NCBI GenBank assembly: GCA_965219965.1
Contig: OZ244796.1
Location: 372,001 to 436,000, forward strand
From: G965219965 sp965219965
Lineage (GTDB): Bacteria > Pseudomonadota > Alphaproteobacteria > RS24
DNA length: 64,000 bases
Direction of reading: 5' to 3'
A program made the position numbers and the translations under genes. Below are positions 1 to 9,274 of the stretch, in pieces (positions within the stretch are counted from its first letter, which is position 1; the number at the start of each line of letters is the position of its first letter). The notes under the pieces were generated by a model. That model saw nothing but the letters and a program-made list of their open reading frames with translations, was not told the DNA's origin and did no database searches.

Positions 1-1624
1 TAAACGCTGCAAAGCACATCCCGCCTGGCTGGCAAATATCGGTATATTGCTTATAAAGCGTCGGCACGCTGACATCTAAAAAAGACAAGCGCGTTTTGAG
101 AATTTCAAAGTCCGCTTCCGCATCATTGCCCTTAAAAATGCTGGTTAAATCCGTGTCGGTTTGTTGTTTATAAACCAGCCGTGCTTTGGCCAGATTTTTT
201 TCATCGGCATAATAGGTGCCGTAATACCAAATCAGCATATCTTGCGCCAGCTTGGGATAAACGCCAGGGATACTGGCTGGGCCAAAAATGTAACGCACTT
301 GCGGGTTTTGTGCCAAATATGCGCCAATGCCTTGCCATAGATAATCCAGCGAGCGCATACCCCAATAGCGCGGCTGAACAAAACTGCGTCCCAGCTCAAT
401 GCCATTGGCGAAAATCTCATAAGCATCCGTGCTATAATCAAACAGGCTGGCACTATAAAGCCGATTTCTCACTTCGCGTTCTGACATTTTCTCGCCATCA
501 CTGTCTTTTACCCATTTCCAGCTTTCAGCCAGCCGATAGGCACCTGCAATTTCCAAATCCTCGTTATCCCAAACGATAATGTGCTTATAATAAGTGTCAT
601 ATCTATCCGTATCCTTGCGTCGTCCTGTGCCTTCGCCGACTTGGCGGAAAGCAATTTCACGCAAGCGGCCAATTTCCACCATCACGGCATCATCAGCTTG
701 GGTGTCAATTAGCAGAATTTCCTTGCCATCGGCCGTTTTGCCCAGCGTGGTGGCGGACTTCAGACATTCGCGCAATGTTTGCCTTTGGATAGGTGGGATA
801 ATGGTTTTTTCCGTTTCAAATAATTGTTTTTTACCTTTGCCCAGACGGTAAATATTACGCCGCAGTAATTTTATCGTTTGGATTTTTGACAAAGCCGTTT
901 GATTGACCTTTTCAATGGAAATCATTTCGCCAATGCGAATATCAATCACGGATTTGCGTTTGCGATACATTTCACGCGGCAGCAAAAGCAGTGCCAGCTT
1001 ACGGTTAAAGCGGGCAATCACATAATAAAAGGACGAATTACGGCCAGAAATATGTACTGGAAGGAGAGGGGCTTTGGTCTTTTGCGCGAAATTGAGGAAA
1101 CTTTTATGCCAAACCCCGTCGCGTATGCCGTTAAAATTTTGTTTTGAAATAGCTCCAGCAGGGAAAATAATTACCGCCTGGTGGTCGTCTAGTGCGGCTT
1201 GTACTTGTTTTATTTGCGTTCGGTCTATGCCCGTGCGCGAGTCCATCCGAATAAGCAGGCTGTCAAGCTGGCTGAAGCTCAGCATATTGCTATCCACTAC
1301 CAGTTTTACATCTTGGCGAATATTGCCAATCAGTTTGAGCAAAGCCAGACCATCTAGCCCGCCCAAAGGGTGATTGGCAATCACAACCACTGGACCAGTG
1401 GCGGGGATATTGGCCAAATCCTTATCATGCAAACGGCATCGGACATTTAGCTCGTCAAAGATTTCTTCAACCAGCTCTAAGCCGCTTCTATCCCTATGTT
1501 GGGAAAAGAAGTCCGAAACTTTTTTCTCTTTTATCCACCATTTGAAAAATCGGACAAATAGCCTCTCGCTTGACGGGTTGAGCCTATTGTCAGAATTTTT
1601 TGGGATACGGACAGGTCTATTCAT
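1..1624 (-). CDS. OlsF-like bifunctional acyltransferase (PlsC-type plus GNAT), 3' end outside window
   Basis: About 541 residues are visible; the C-terminus runs off the left edge. I read this frame directly from the minus strand. Residues about 55-240 form a PlsC-type acyltransferase domain with NHPLGGLDGL at 84-93 (an H-x5-D version of the catalytic motif) and FPAGAIS at 154-160. Residues about 300-541 form an OlsB-like GNAT domain: FRQVGEGTGRR at 326, LGRSFVQPRYWG at 411, and CQPGG at 531. This order matches OlsF, a single enzyme that makes ornithine lipid by N-acylating ornithine and then O-acylating lyso-ornithine lipid at the inner membrane. The ATG start has AAAGGA six bases upstream. 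It lies 63 bases behind the FecR-barrel gene on the same strand, with no terminator between. The domains are clear; the ornithine-lipid substrate is inferred from the architecture. Confidence 0.8.
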   Translation of the reverse strand, partial: MNRPVRIPKNSDNRLNPSSERLFVRFFKWWIKEKKVSDFFSQHRDRSGLELVEEIFDELNVRCRLHDKDLANIPATGPVVVIANHPLGGLDGLALLKLIGNIRQDVKLVVDSNMLSFSQLDSLLIRMDSRTGIDRTQIKQVQAALDDHQAVIIFPAGAISKQNFNGIRDGVWHKSFLNFAQKTKAPLLPVHISGRNSSFYYVIARFNRKLALLLLPREMYRKRKSVIDIRIGEMISIEKVNQTALSKIQTIKLLRRNIYRLGKGKKQLFETEKTIIPPIQRQTLRECLKSATTLGKTADGKEILLIDTQADDAVMVEIGRLREIAFRQVGEGTGRRKDTDRYDTYYKHIIVWDNEDLEIAGAYRLAESWKWVKDSDGEKMSEREVRNRLYSASLFDYSTDAYEIFANGIELGRSFVQPRYWGMRSLDYLWQGIGAYLAQNPQVRYIFGPASIPGVYPKLAQDMLIWYYGTYYADEKNLAKARLVYKQQTDTDLTSIFKGNDAEADFEILKTRLSFLDVSVPTLYKQYTDICQPGGMCFAAF

Positions 1625-1687
1625 AGTCCTTTTGCGCCCCTTACTGCTATTTGCTGTATCTCGCCGCAGTTTATCATAATTGGGAAA

Positions 1688-3739
1688 TTATTCAGCCATA
1701 AAAACCCCGCTAGCTGAATAAACCCCCTCATTGCCGACAATGATATTAAACCCGCCCGCACTGCCGCCGAGATTGCCCGCGCTGTCTTGGTAAAAATGTC
1801 CATCAATATTTATCGCCGCTGTTTCAGCATGGCCTGTGACCGTGCCATTGCCGCTTCCAGCGAAGCTACCTAGGCCAAGCGGGGTGTTATGTTGTGGGTG
1901 CAGGTTGGCTGGGTTGTCTGGATTGGTATACCCGTCAATGGTAATGCTGGTGGTCAGGCGATTGTCAAAATTGTCAATTTCAAATGCGCCTTGTTCTGAA
2001 ACAAAAGAATAGTTCATGGACATATTGCCCATAGCCGTGCGCCGTGCGCCAGCGTCAAAAACTTCGCCTATCATATGGCCAGAAAATTGTGCTGTGCCGC
2101 TTTGCGGTAATCTGTCGGGCGAGATAAAATTGCCCGCCACCCAATGCTGGTTAATGGTAAAGGCGTCGCCCAATTCATTGGTGAAATCAATTTGCCAAAT
2201 CCCCGTGGATAAAAATTCACAAGCACAATGCGTTAAATCGTTCGGCGCAGAAATGGCCGATGTTTGGCTTGCTGGTTTGGCACTGCCAGAAAAGCTGGCC
2301 GTGTTATTTTCTTCTGTCGGTTGGTTCTTTTCATCTTCATATTGTCGGTCAATTTTGCCATTGCCAGAAAAATCAAATGTGCTAAGGCCTGTTACGCCAT
2401 TCAGCTTGCTTATGGTCAATGTTGTGTCAAGTAAAACACTTTCATCATCAATTTTGGAGCTAAAATCGCCGCCTATATCTATTTTGCCATTTTGTGCGTC
2501 AATAGTTATGATCACAGAAGTGTCAGCCGCCATTGCAAGTGGCACATAATAATCATTCAGCCCTGCGCCGACCAGATTTTTAATATAATTATCAAAATCT
2601 TCAAAAGTGTAAAAGTCGCCTGTATCGGGATCAATGCTCGGCACAAAATTATATGTTTTCATCCCGCCCGCATATCCGCTTAGCGTAATCGGGATGGCGG
2701 GAAGTGGAGAAATATCTACGCCTTCGCGGTCGATTTCTTCTATCATATTGTTTTCAATGATAGTTTTCTCTTCTAGTAATTCCTCAATGGTTTTTTCAAT
2801 TTCACCAATTTGCTCACGTAGTTTTGTGTCATTATTGATGAGGCCATCATTAGAAAAATTATCCTTGGGAACAATAAATTCTTCGCCGTCAATTTTCAGT
2901 ACTTCAAATCCAATATTTTGTGTATCTTGAGTATTACTGGCTACCGCAACTTGAACTGACACAGTAGGTTTTTCCGCTTTCTTTTCTTCTGGCTTTTGCG
3001 CTTCATTTTGTACCGCATCAGCTTGTGTTGTTTCAGAGGGCGATATGTTTTCTGCATTTTCTACACTTTTTGTTGTTTTTGTTTCTTCTTTCTTCTCTTC
3101 TTCTGTGCTTACTAATTCTGTTTCCTTATCTAATTCGGATTTAGTTTCTGTACTGGTGATAAGGCGTGTTTCTACTTCACCGCTGGGTGTAGCAAAAATT
3201 TCTGTGCCGATTCGTGAGGTTTCAAAAATCCCCTGCGTGGTGGCCACGGTCATGGTGCCATGAATAAGCTGGGCTTTAACCCCTTGATTTTCTTCATAAA
3301 TAAACTTTGCTATGCCGCCGCGAATACCAATAGTTGCTTCATCAGTGACAATTTTCACCTGTCCAGCGGCTTTGCTTAAAGCTCCGCCAATAAAACGCAT
3401 AGAACCCTTTTTAATTTGTGTGGTAATTTCTCCCTCCAGACTTTCGGGGTCAAACACAAATTGGTCAAGCACAATATAACTATTAGGACCAATATTCATG
3501 CTTGAGCCGTCAAGAAATAAAATTTGTGCACGGCCTTCAGGGCCAGTTTTTATAATTTCATCCATGGCCAAATTATTGCCAATAGATAGGATTTCATCTT
3601 GCTGCTGATTATTTTGTTTTACCGTTTGGGGAATAATCCCTGCCGCAATGCCAATGCGCTTATCATTAACGATAGCGTGAGCGGTATGCGCCATAAGTAG
3701 CGCAAAAGTAAAAGCAAAAGAAATTATCAAATGTTTCAT
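1688..3739 (-). CDS. Secreted FecR-domain protein with C-terminal TbpB-like beta-barrel; probable type XI secretion cargo
   Basis: 683 residues. Residues 1-22 are a Sec signal peptide with an AHA cleavage site and no lipobox, so the product should be soluble. Residues about 45-190 are a FecR-type domain (for example VKIVTDEATIGIRGGIAKF at 128-146). Residues 195-265 are a Thr/Glu/Lys-rich linker, and 305-340 a charged helical, probably coiled-coil stretch. Residues about 545-683 resemble the 8-stranded barrel of TbpB and other Slam cargoes: GTAQFSGHMIGEV near 548, then GHFY, GNLGGSAGGF and a final SGVF. A CAC motif lies at 505-507. It sits 12 bases behind the Slam gene, and its AAGGA ribosome site touches the Slam stop, so the two are co-transcribed and probably translationally coupled. 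FecR plus barrel in one chain is unusual. Cargo status is inferred from linkage and fold; the ligand is unknown. Confidence 0.7.
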   Translation of the reverse strand: MKHLIISFAFTFALLMAHTAHAIVNDKRIGIAAGIIPQTVKQNNQQQDEILSIGNNLAMDEIIKTGPEGRAQILFLDGSSMNIGPNSYIVLDQFVFDPESLEGEITTQIKKGSMRFIGGALSKAAGQVKIVTDEATIGIRGGIAKFIYEENQGVKAQLIHGTMTVATTQGIFETSRIGTEIFATPSGEVETRLITSTETKSELDKETELVSTEEEKKEETKTTKSVENAENISPSETTQADAVQNEAQKPEEKKAEKPTVSVQVAVASNTQDTQNIGFEVLKIDGEEFIVPKDNFSNDGLINNDTKLREQIGEIEKTIEELLEEKTIIENNMIEEIDREGVDISPLPAIPITLSGYAGGMKTYNFVPSIDPDTGDFYTFEDFDNYIKNLVGAGLNDYYVPLAMAADTSVIITIDAQNGKIDIGGDFSSKIDDESVLLDTTLTISKLNGVTGLSTFDFSGNGKIDRQYEDEKNQPTEENNTASFSGSAKPASQTSAISAPNDLTHCACEFLSTGIWQIDFTNELGDAFTINQHWVAGNFISPDRLPQSGTAQFSGHMIGEVFDAGARRTAMGNMSMNYSFVSEQGAFEIDNFDNRLTTSITIDGYTNPDNPANLHPQHNTPLGLGSFAGSGNGTVTGHAETAAINIDGHFYQDSAGNLGGSAGGFNIIVGNEGVYSASGVFMAE

Positions 3740-3750
3740 TCTATGTTTCC

Positions 3751-5118
3751 TTAAAATCGTTGGGTTAGGGTTAGGGTGATGGCATTGTCTTTGTAATTAT
3801 TGCGTAACGTTCTAGATGTCCGCGTTACATGGTTGTATTGCAGCAAAAACTGTAGTGTTTTGCGTGGCGTGATAATCAGGCCGATATTGGCGCGATTGTC
3901 GCGGTCACGGCGGGTTTTGTCGGGATGGGTAATTCTATCTGGTGCTTGATATTTGGCTTTTTGATAGCCAATGCCAGCCACCAGCAAAACGGGCATATTT
4001 ATTTTCCGTGCCAAAACCGCAACATTATAGCGATAAGACAGTGCGGCACTTATGCTGTTATAGGCCTTATGCCTTGCCGTGTGGCGGGCTTGGGTAATGG
4101 TATAGCTGGTGGATAGACCAAGATAGGCACCATTGGTAAAATTGCGTCCAGCTTGCATATTCATAGCGTGCCGCCCGCCATCTTGTTGGCTATTCACCCG
4201 ATTGCCAGCACGGTTTTTATGTTTGCGATAACCATATTGCGCTGTTAGTGAAATCGGATAATAATTTCTATAAACCCCGCTTAGTGTTGCGCCTATTGTG
4301 TGTGTGGTTGCATAATTGTCTAGCGTACCGACATTCAAAACATCTGAACGGATAAAGGGTGAAAAATTAAGGCTGTATGCGCCGCCAATATCCAGCAAGG
4401 CACGTGTTTGCAAAGCGTAAAAATCAATATCCAAATATTTTAAACGATTTTGCCGTGCGCTAAACGCTGTTAGTCCAACATCAAATTGATGATTACGCAG
4501 ACCAGCTAAATCCAGCGTGAAACTCGCTCGTCCAGACACAAAATTCTGGCTGTCGGATTTTTTCAAATCCGCATCATCCAGCAGCACTGGAATATCGCCT
4601 GGCCAGTCAATACGCGCATTGGCTGGTCCAGCATTGGCATTGGATTGATGCTTCAACCCGATGCTCACAGAATAATCAAAGGCAAAGGGGCGAGCGGCTT
4701 TTTTAGCAATAATGCGCAATTCTTCGGCGCGTTTACGGGCGTCGGGCGGCAATTTGGGCGAAGCCAGAGCTTGATTGAGATAAGCTTGTGCCTGCGACAC
4801 TGACCCCAGCCGCATATAAAGCATACCCAATTCAAGGCGAATGAGTGGTAGCTCGGCTTTGACCATAAGTAATCTTTCCAGCGTGGCAATGGCCGCCTCA
4901 TAATCACCAAAAGCAATGGCACGCCGCGCAAAAGCGAGATTGATTTCTGGATTGATTGGATTTTGCAAAACTTGTTGGAAAAGGGAGTCGCCCACCGTAT
5001 GAGCTGGCTGGTTAACCTGCTGGCTGGGTGCAAGGACAGGCTGTGCCAAAACTGACACAAAACTCGCCACATAAAAAACAGCCAGCCCAGCCCAAAGATG
5101 GGAACGCAAACGCAACAT
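3751..5118 (-). CDS. Slam-family outer-membrane translocon (TPR plus DUF560 barrel; type XI secretion)
   Basis: 455 residues from the ATG at 5118, which has GGAGAG four bases upstream; a TTG 12 bases earlier is less likely. Residues 1-30 are a signal peptide. Residues 58-120 hold TPR-like helices (NLAFARRAIAFGDYEAAIATL, then LGMLYMRLGSVSQAQAYLNQAL). From about 147 to the end is a DUF560-type barrel opening with FDYSVSIGLKHQSNANAGP and ending in a C-terminal Phe, the usual signal for outer-membrane barrel insertion. Slam proteins move lipoproteins or soluble haem/iron-binding cargo across the outer membrane and usually sit beside the cargo gene, as here. The family call is firm; the cargo assignment is inferred. 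Confidence 0.82.
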   Translation of the reverse strand: MLRLRSHLWAGLAVFYVASFVSVLAQPVLAPSQQVNQPAHTVGDSLFQQVLQNPINPEINLAFARRAIAFGDYEAAIATLERLLMVKAELPLIRLELGMLYMRLGSVSQAQAYLNQALASPKLPPDARKRAEELRIIAKKAARPFAFDYSVSIGLKHQSNANAGPANARIDWPGDIPVLLDDADLKKSDSQNFVSGRASFTLDLAGLRNHQFDVGLTAFSARQNRLKYLDIDFYALQTRALLDIGGAYSLNFSPFIRSDVLNVGTLDNYATTHTIGATLSGVYRNYYPISLTAQYGYRKHKNRAGNRVNSQQDGGRHAMNMQAGRNFTNGAYLGLSTSYTITQARHTARHKAYNSISAALSYRYNVAVLARKINMPVLLVAGIGYQKAKYQAPDRITHPDKTRRDRDNRANIGLIITPRKTLQFLLQYNHVTRTSRTLRNNYKDNAITLTLTQRF

Positions 5119-5214
5119 AAAACTCTCCAAACCTCGCCCCCCTTATAGCAAATTTAGGTGAAAAAAACCCACTTAACGGGAAAAATTGGCAAGTATCGCC
5201 TCGGCGTGGTATTT

Positions 5215-5243
5215 TTGCTTTCAAGCGTTTCTGGCTCTTTAAT
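5215..5243 (+). promoter_or_regulatory. Putative promoter of the tRNA-Thr/tRNA-Pro pair
   Basis: TTGCTT (5215-5220), a 17-base spacer, then TTTAAT (5238-5243). Transcription would begin near 5250, about 26 bases before the first tRNA. The rest of the gap between the Slam gene and the tRNAs holds nothing else I can identify. Confidence 0.45.
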
Positions 5244-5275
5244 TTTGGCGGGGCTTGGTATAAGAGGTATCTGGC

Positions 5276-5351
<76 letters not shown>

Positions 5352-5364
5352 TTTGGATTTGTGT

Positions 5365-5441
5365 CGGAGTGTAGCGCAGTCTGGTAGCGCACCTCGTTCG
5401 GGACGAGGAGGGCGGAGGTTCAAATCCTCTCACTCCGACCA
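5365..5441 (+). tRNA. tRNA-Pro (anticodon CGG)
   Basis: 77 bases with encoded CCA. Acceptor CGGAGTG (5365-5371) pairs with CACTCCG (5431-5437). The anticodon stem CCTCG/CGAGG encloses TTCGGGA, giving CGG. The T arm is GGAGG TTCAAAT CCTCT. It ends 12 bases before the convergent uvrB stop. Confidence 0.97.
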
Positions 5442-5453
5442 TTTTTTGGCAGA

Positions 5454-7679
5454 TTATTTATTTTTTCGCTTTTTTGGCTTAATACCCGTTTTCCCTTCAA
5501 TCTCGTTTTCAACTGTGGATTGGCGGGCGAGAGGGTCATTGGCGATAATAAGTTCGGTTTCTTGTAGCCGTTTGATTTCATCGCGCAATTGGGCGGCAGT
5601 TTCAAATTCTAAGTTCTCAGCCGCCTCCAGCATATTTTTTTCCAACGCCTCAATCGTCTTGTGCATATTTTGGCCGATAAAGCCTGCTTGTCCCGTGTCG
5701 CTCATGCCGCCTTGCACATGATAAGCAGATGGCGTGTCGGTTTTTTCCTCGCCTAGATTTTGTAAAATATCGCTAATATTTTTTCGCACGGTTTCGGGCG
5801 TAATTTTATGTTCAAGATTATGTGCTTCTTGCCGTTCGCGCCGCCTCCGCGTTTCCTGCATGGCGCGCTCCAGTGAGCCAGTCATATTATCAGCATAAAG
5901 CAGTACACGCCCATCAACATTGCGGGCTGCCCGCCCAATGGTTTGGATAAGCGACGTTTCGGAACGCAAGAAACCTTCCTTGTCGGCATCTAAGATTGCT
6001 ACCAGCGCACATTCTGGAATATCTAACCCTTCGCGCAACAAATTAATGCCTACCAAAATATCATATGCGCCTAGCCGTAAGTCTCGGACAATTTCAATGC
6101 GCTCCAGCGTGTCAATATCAGAATGCATATAGCGCACGCGTAAACCTTGTTCGTGCATATATTCGGTCAGGTCTTCGGCCATGCGTTTGGTTAGCGTCGT
6201 CACTAAAACGCGCTGACCCTTACCAGCGAGCTGGTGACATTCTTCAATCAAATCATCGACTTGCGATGAAGCGGGGCGGATTTCACAGCCTGGATCAACC
6301 AGTCCAGTCGGGCGGATAAGCTGCTCCACAAAAACGCCGTCACTACGCTCCATTTCCCATGCGCCAGGCGTGGCCGATACATGGATGGTTTGCGGGCGCA
6401 TGGCTTCCCATTCTTCAAATTTCAATGGGCGATTATCCACACAACTTGGCAGACGAAAACCATGCTCAGCCAAGATTGCTTTACGGCGAAAGTCGCCCTT
6501 AAACATGCCGCCAATTTGCGGCACGGTGACATGGCTTTCATCAGTGAACACCAAACAATCATCGGGCAAATATTCAAATAGGGTTGGCGGCGGGTCACCC
6601 GCCTTGCGGGCGGTTAAATAGCGCGAATAATTTTCAATGCCTTGGCAGCTTCCGGTTGCTTCCATCATTTCAAGGTCAAAATTGGTGCGCTGTTCAATGC
6701 GCTGGGCTTCCAAAATCCGACCAGTCTTTTTAAATTCGCCAGTGCGTGTGTGCAATTCCTTTTTAATTTCTTCTGCCGCTTGTTTGAGTGTCGGGCGCGG
6801 GGTGACATAATGGCTATTGGCATAGATGCGAATATGCTCAAGGTTGGCGGTTTTCTGGCCAGTCAGTGGATCAAATTCGGTTATATTATCCACTTTATCG
6901 CCAAATAATTCTATACGCCAAGCGCGGTCTTCATAATGTGCGGGGAAGAGGTCAATCACATCGCCGCGTACCCGAAAATCGCCGCGCATAAAACCAAGCT
7001 CATTGCGCTTATATTGTAGTGCTACTAAATCGGCCAACAATTTGTCGCGTGCCAGCGTGTCGCCCGTTTCAATATCGCAAGTCATTTGCGTATAGGTTTC
7101 CACCGATCCAATGCCATAAATGCACGACACAGATGCGACAATAATCACATCATCGCGTTCCAGCAAAGCGCGGGTGGCTGAATGGCGCATTCGGTCAATT
7201 TGCTCGTTAATATTGCTTTCTTTTTCAATATAAGTATCCGTGCGCGGCACATAGGCTTCTGGCTGATAATAATCATAATAGGAAACAAAATATTCAACCG
7301 CATTATGGGGGAAGAAGGCCTTAAACTCACCGTAAAGCTGTGCGGCTAGCGTTTTATTGGGTGCCATAATCAGGGCGGGGCGTCCTGTGGTTTGAATAAT
7401 TTGCGCCATGGTGAAAGTTTTGCCTGACCCTGTCACCCCAAGCAAAACTTGGTCACGCACTCCATTTGCCAACCCTGCCACAAGCTCGGCGATAGCATGG
7501 GGTTGGTCGCCTGCTGGCTCAAAATCGGCTATCAACTCAAATTGCCGCCCGCCTTCGCTTTTTTCTGGTCGCTTTGGTCGATGTGGAATAAAGGGCATGG
7601 GGTCGCCTTCGCGCATACCCGGCTCGGCGATGGGGGCAAGCGGCTTTCTGCCTGTCAGACTGTCAATTGCTTTAGTCAT
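5454..7679 (-). CDS. uvrB: UvrABC system protein B
   Basis: 741 residues. UvrB is the damage-verifying helicase subunit of nucleotide excision repair; it loads with UvrA and recruits UvrC. Walker A is GVTGSGKT at 81-88. The beta-hairpin/DNA-binding stretch (YYDYYQPEAYVPRTDTYIEK), the helicase motif TIGRAARN and a C-terminal UVR domain (LEKNMLEAAENLEFETAAQL) are all present. It is longer than the common 670 residues because of a roughly 45-residue N-terminal lead and a basic C-terminal tail. The ATG at 7679 has no strong ribosome site, so a start further inside is possible. A TATAAT-like hexamer lies just upstream; I saw no clear SOS box. Confidence 0.96.
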   Translation of the reverse strand: MTKAIDSLTGRKPLAPIAEPGMREGDPMPFIPHRPKRPEKSEGGRQFELIADFEPAGDQPHAIAELVAGLANGVRDQVLLGVTGSGKTFTMAQIIQTTGRPALIMAPNKTLAAQLYGEFKAFFPHNAVEYFVSYYDYYQPEAYVPRTDTYIEKESNINEQIDRMRHSATRALLERDDVIIVASVSCIYGIGSVETYTQMTCDIETGDTLARDKLLADLVALQYKRNELGFMRGDFRVRGDVIDLFPAHYEDRAWRIELFGDKVDNITEFDPLTGQKTANLEHIRIYANSHYVTPRPTLKQAAEEIKKELHTRTGEFKKTGRILEAQRIEQRTNFDLEMMEATGSCQGIENYSRYLTARKAGDPPPTLFEYLPDDCLVFTDESHVTVPQIGGMFKGDFRRKAILAEHGFRLPSCVDNRPLKFEEWEAMRPQTIHVSATPGAWEMERSDGVFVEQLIRPTGLVDPGCEIRPASSQVDDLIEECHQLAGKGQRVLVTTLTKRMAEDLTEYMHEQGLRVRYMHSDIDTLERIEIVRDLRLGAYDILVGINLLREGLDIPECALVAILDADKEGFLRSETSLIQTIGRAARNVDGRVLLYADNMTGSLERAMQETRRRRERQEAHNLEHKITPETVRKNISDILQNLGEEKTDTPSAYHVQGGMSDTGQAGFIGQNMHKTIEALEKNMLEAAENLEFETAAQLRDEIKRLQETELIIANDPLARQSTVENEIEGKTGIKPKKRKNK

Positions 7680-7754
7680 GATTCAATTATATAGACTTTA
7701 GAGTTTATTTTACTAGTATCGTAATGGGTGGTAGTGTGATGAAAAGAGGTCAAA

Positions 7755-8054
7755 ATGTCCATAGATTTCAAAAAAGCATATTTTGCGATTGTTTCAGTTG
7801 TTAGTGTGATTGTGATTGGTTTTGCCGTGGTAGAGCTTTTCACCGTAGTCGTTAATGCGGTCTGGCCAGAGCTAGCTGCAGCAGATTTGCAGCGCCTAAG
7901 GGATTTATCAGATAGTGAAAATCGTATGAATAATTATTTGATAAACCGCATCCAGCCCTTAAACACCGAAACCTTGAACAATATTATCCGCCTATGTGTC
8001 TTTTCTGCGTTGCTTTGGTGGCATTTGCCATACTTGCTGAAACAAGAAAAATAA
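7755..8054 (+). CDS. Small membrane protein of unknown function
   Basis: 99 residues. One strong N-terminal membrane span (FAIVSVVSVIVIGFAVVELFTVVV, about residues 11-34) is followed by a polar region (DLQRLRDLSDSENRMNNYLINR) and a weaker hydrophobic C-terminal stretch (LCVFSALLWWHLPYLL). AAGAGGT precedes the ATG, so translation is likely. It ends two bases before the aminotransferase start and is probably in the same operon. I do not recognise the family. Confidence 0.6.
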   Translation: MSIDFKKAYFAIVSVVSVIVIGFAVVELFTVVVNAVWPELAAADLQRLRDLSDSENRMNNYLINRIQPLNTETLNNIIRLCVFSALLWWHLPYLLKQEK

Positions 8055-8056
8055 AT

Positions 8057-9262
8057 ATGGCTTTTCTTTCTGACAATCTCTCCCGTATTAAGCCTTCGCC
8101 TACCATTGCGGTATCTGATAAGGCACGTGAATTGCGTGCCGCTGGCCGTGATGTGATTGGCTTAGGCGCAGGCGAGCCAGATTTTGACACGCCAGATAAT
8201 ATCAAGCAGGCGGGCATTGAGGCCATTAAGCGCGGTGAAACAAAATACACCGCTGTAGACGGCCTACCAGAATTAAAACAAGCCATTTGTGCTAAATTCA
8301 AGCGCGATAATAATTTAGATTACACACCCGCACAGTGCTTTGTCGCCCCGGGTGGCAAGCCAGTGATTTATGATGCGCTGGTGGCAACACTTAACCCCAA
8401 TGATGAGGTGATTATTCCTGCGCCTTATTGGGTGAGTTATCCCGATATGGTGAATTTGGCGGGCGGCACGCCTATATGTGTCAAAACCCGCCGTAAAGAT
8501 GCGTTCAAATTGCAACCTGATGATTTAGAAGCGGCTATCAGTGACAAAACCAAATGGTTTATTTTTAACTCGCCGTCCAATCCCACGGGCGCGGCCTATA
8601 CGGCTGATGAGCTTAAAAAGCTAACCGATGTGCTGGTTAAGCACTCTCATATTTGGATTCTCACCGATGATATGTATGAGCATTTAACTTATGACGGCTT
8701 TGAATTTGCCACGCCCGCGCAGGTTGAACCCGCCCTTTATGACCGCACACTGACCATGAATGGCGTGTCCAAAGCCTATGCCATGACTGGCTGGCGCATT
8801 GGCTATTGCGCGGGGGCGGAAGAGCTTATTGGTGCGATGCGGAAAATTCAGTCGCAATCCACTTCTAACCCAACTTCTATCAGCCAATGGGCGGCGATTG
8901 AAGCCTTGAACGGGCCGCAGGATTTTATCACCAAGCGCAATGTGATTTTCAAAGCCCGCCGCGATATGGTGGTGGAAATGTTAAACGCGGCGGAAGGGAT
9001 TGAATGTTTAACACCCGAAGGAGCGTTTTATGTTTATCCAAGCTGTGAGGGTTTGATTGGCAAAACAACACCAGATGGCAAAAAAATTACTACGGATGAA
9101 GATTTTGCTACCGCCTTGCTGGAGGCTGAAGGTGTGGCCGTTGTCCATGGTGCGGCATTTGGTCTGTCGCCTTTTTTCCGCATTAGCTATGCAACATCGG
9201 ATAAAAACTTGCGTGAGGCTTGCATCCGCATTGCCCGTTTTGCGGCCAGCTTGCACGATTGA
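8057..9262 (+). CDS. Pyridoxal-phosphate-dependent aspartate aminotransferase (class I)
   Basis: 401 residues from the ATG at 8057, which directly follows the previous stop; this matches the family's usual N-terminus (MAFLSDNLSRIKPSPTIAVSDKA). The enzyme moves the amino group between aspartate and 2-oxoglutarate. Visible motifs: GAGEPDFDTP near residue 32, NSPSNPTGAAY, the PLP-binding lysine in NGVSKAYAMTGWRIGY, and a C-terminal FFRISYA arginine that would bind the substrate carboxylate. This is the aspartate/prephenate-type subgroup common in alphaproteobacteria; exact substrate range cannot be told from sequence. The CMD-like gene follows 12 bases later. Confidence 0.9.
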   Translation: MAFLSDNLSRIKPSPTIAVSDKARELRAAGRDVIGLGAGEPDFDTPDNIKQAGIEAIKRGETKYTAVDGLPELKQAICAKFKRDNNLDYTPAQCFVAPGGKPVIYDALVATLNPNDEVIIPAPYWVSYPDMVNLAGGTPICVKTRRKDAFKLQPDDLEAAISDKTKWFIFNSPSNPTGAAYTADELKKLTDVLVKHSHIWILTDDMYEHLTYDGFEFATPAQVEPALYDRTLTMNGVSKAYAMTGWRIGYCAGAEELIGAMRKIQSQSTSNPTSISQWAAIEALNGPQDFITKRNVIFKARRDMVVEMLNAAEGIECLTPEGAFYVYPSCEGLIGKTTPDGKKITTDEDFATALLEAEGVAVVHGAAFGLSPFFRISYATSDKNLREACIRIARFAASLHD

Positions 9263-9274
9263 AGGGAGAGATAA

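Noticed and set aside
181..1679. Several plus-strand open frames of 80-130 codons at the left edge
   Set aside because: They lie opposite the OlsF-like gene, which is continuous on the minus strand with recognisable motifs; none of the plus-strand products resembles a protein.
7680..7754. Search for an SOS box upstream of uvrB
   Set aside because: No GTTC-N7-GTTC pattern was found, so LexA control cannot be claimed here.
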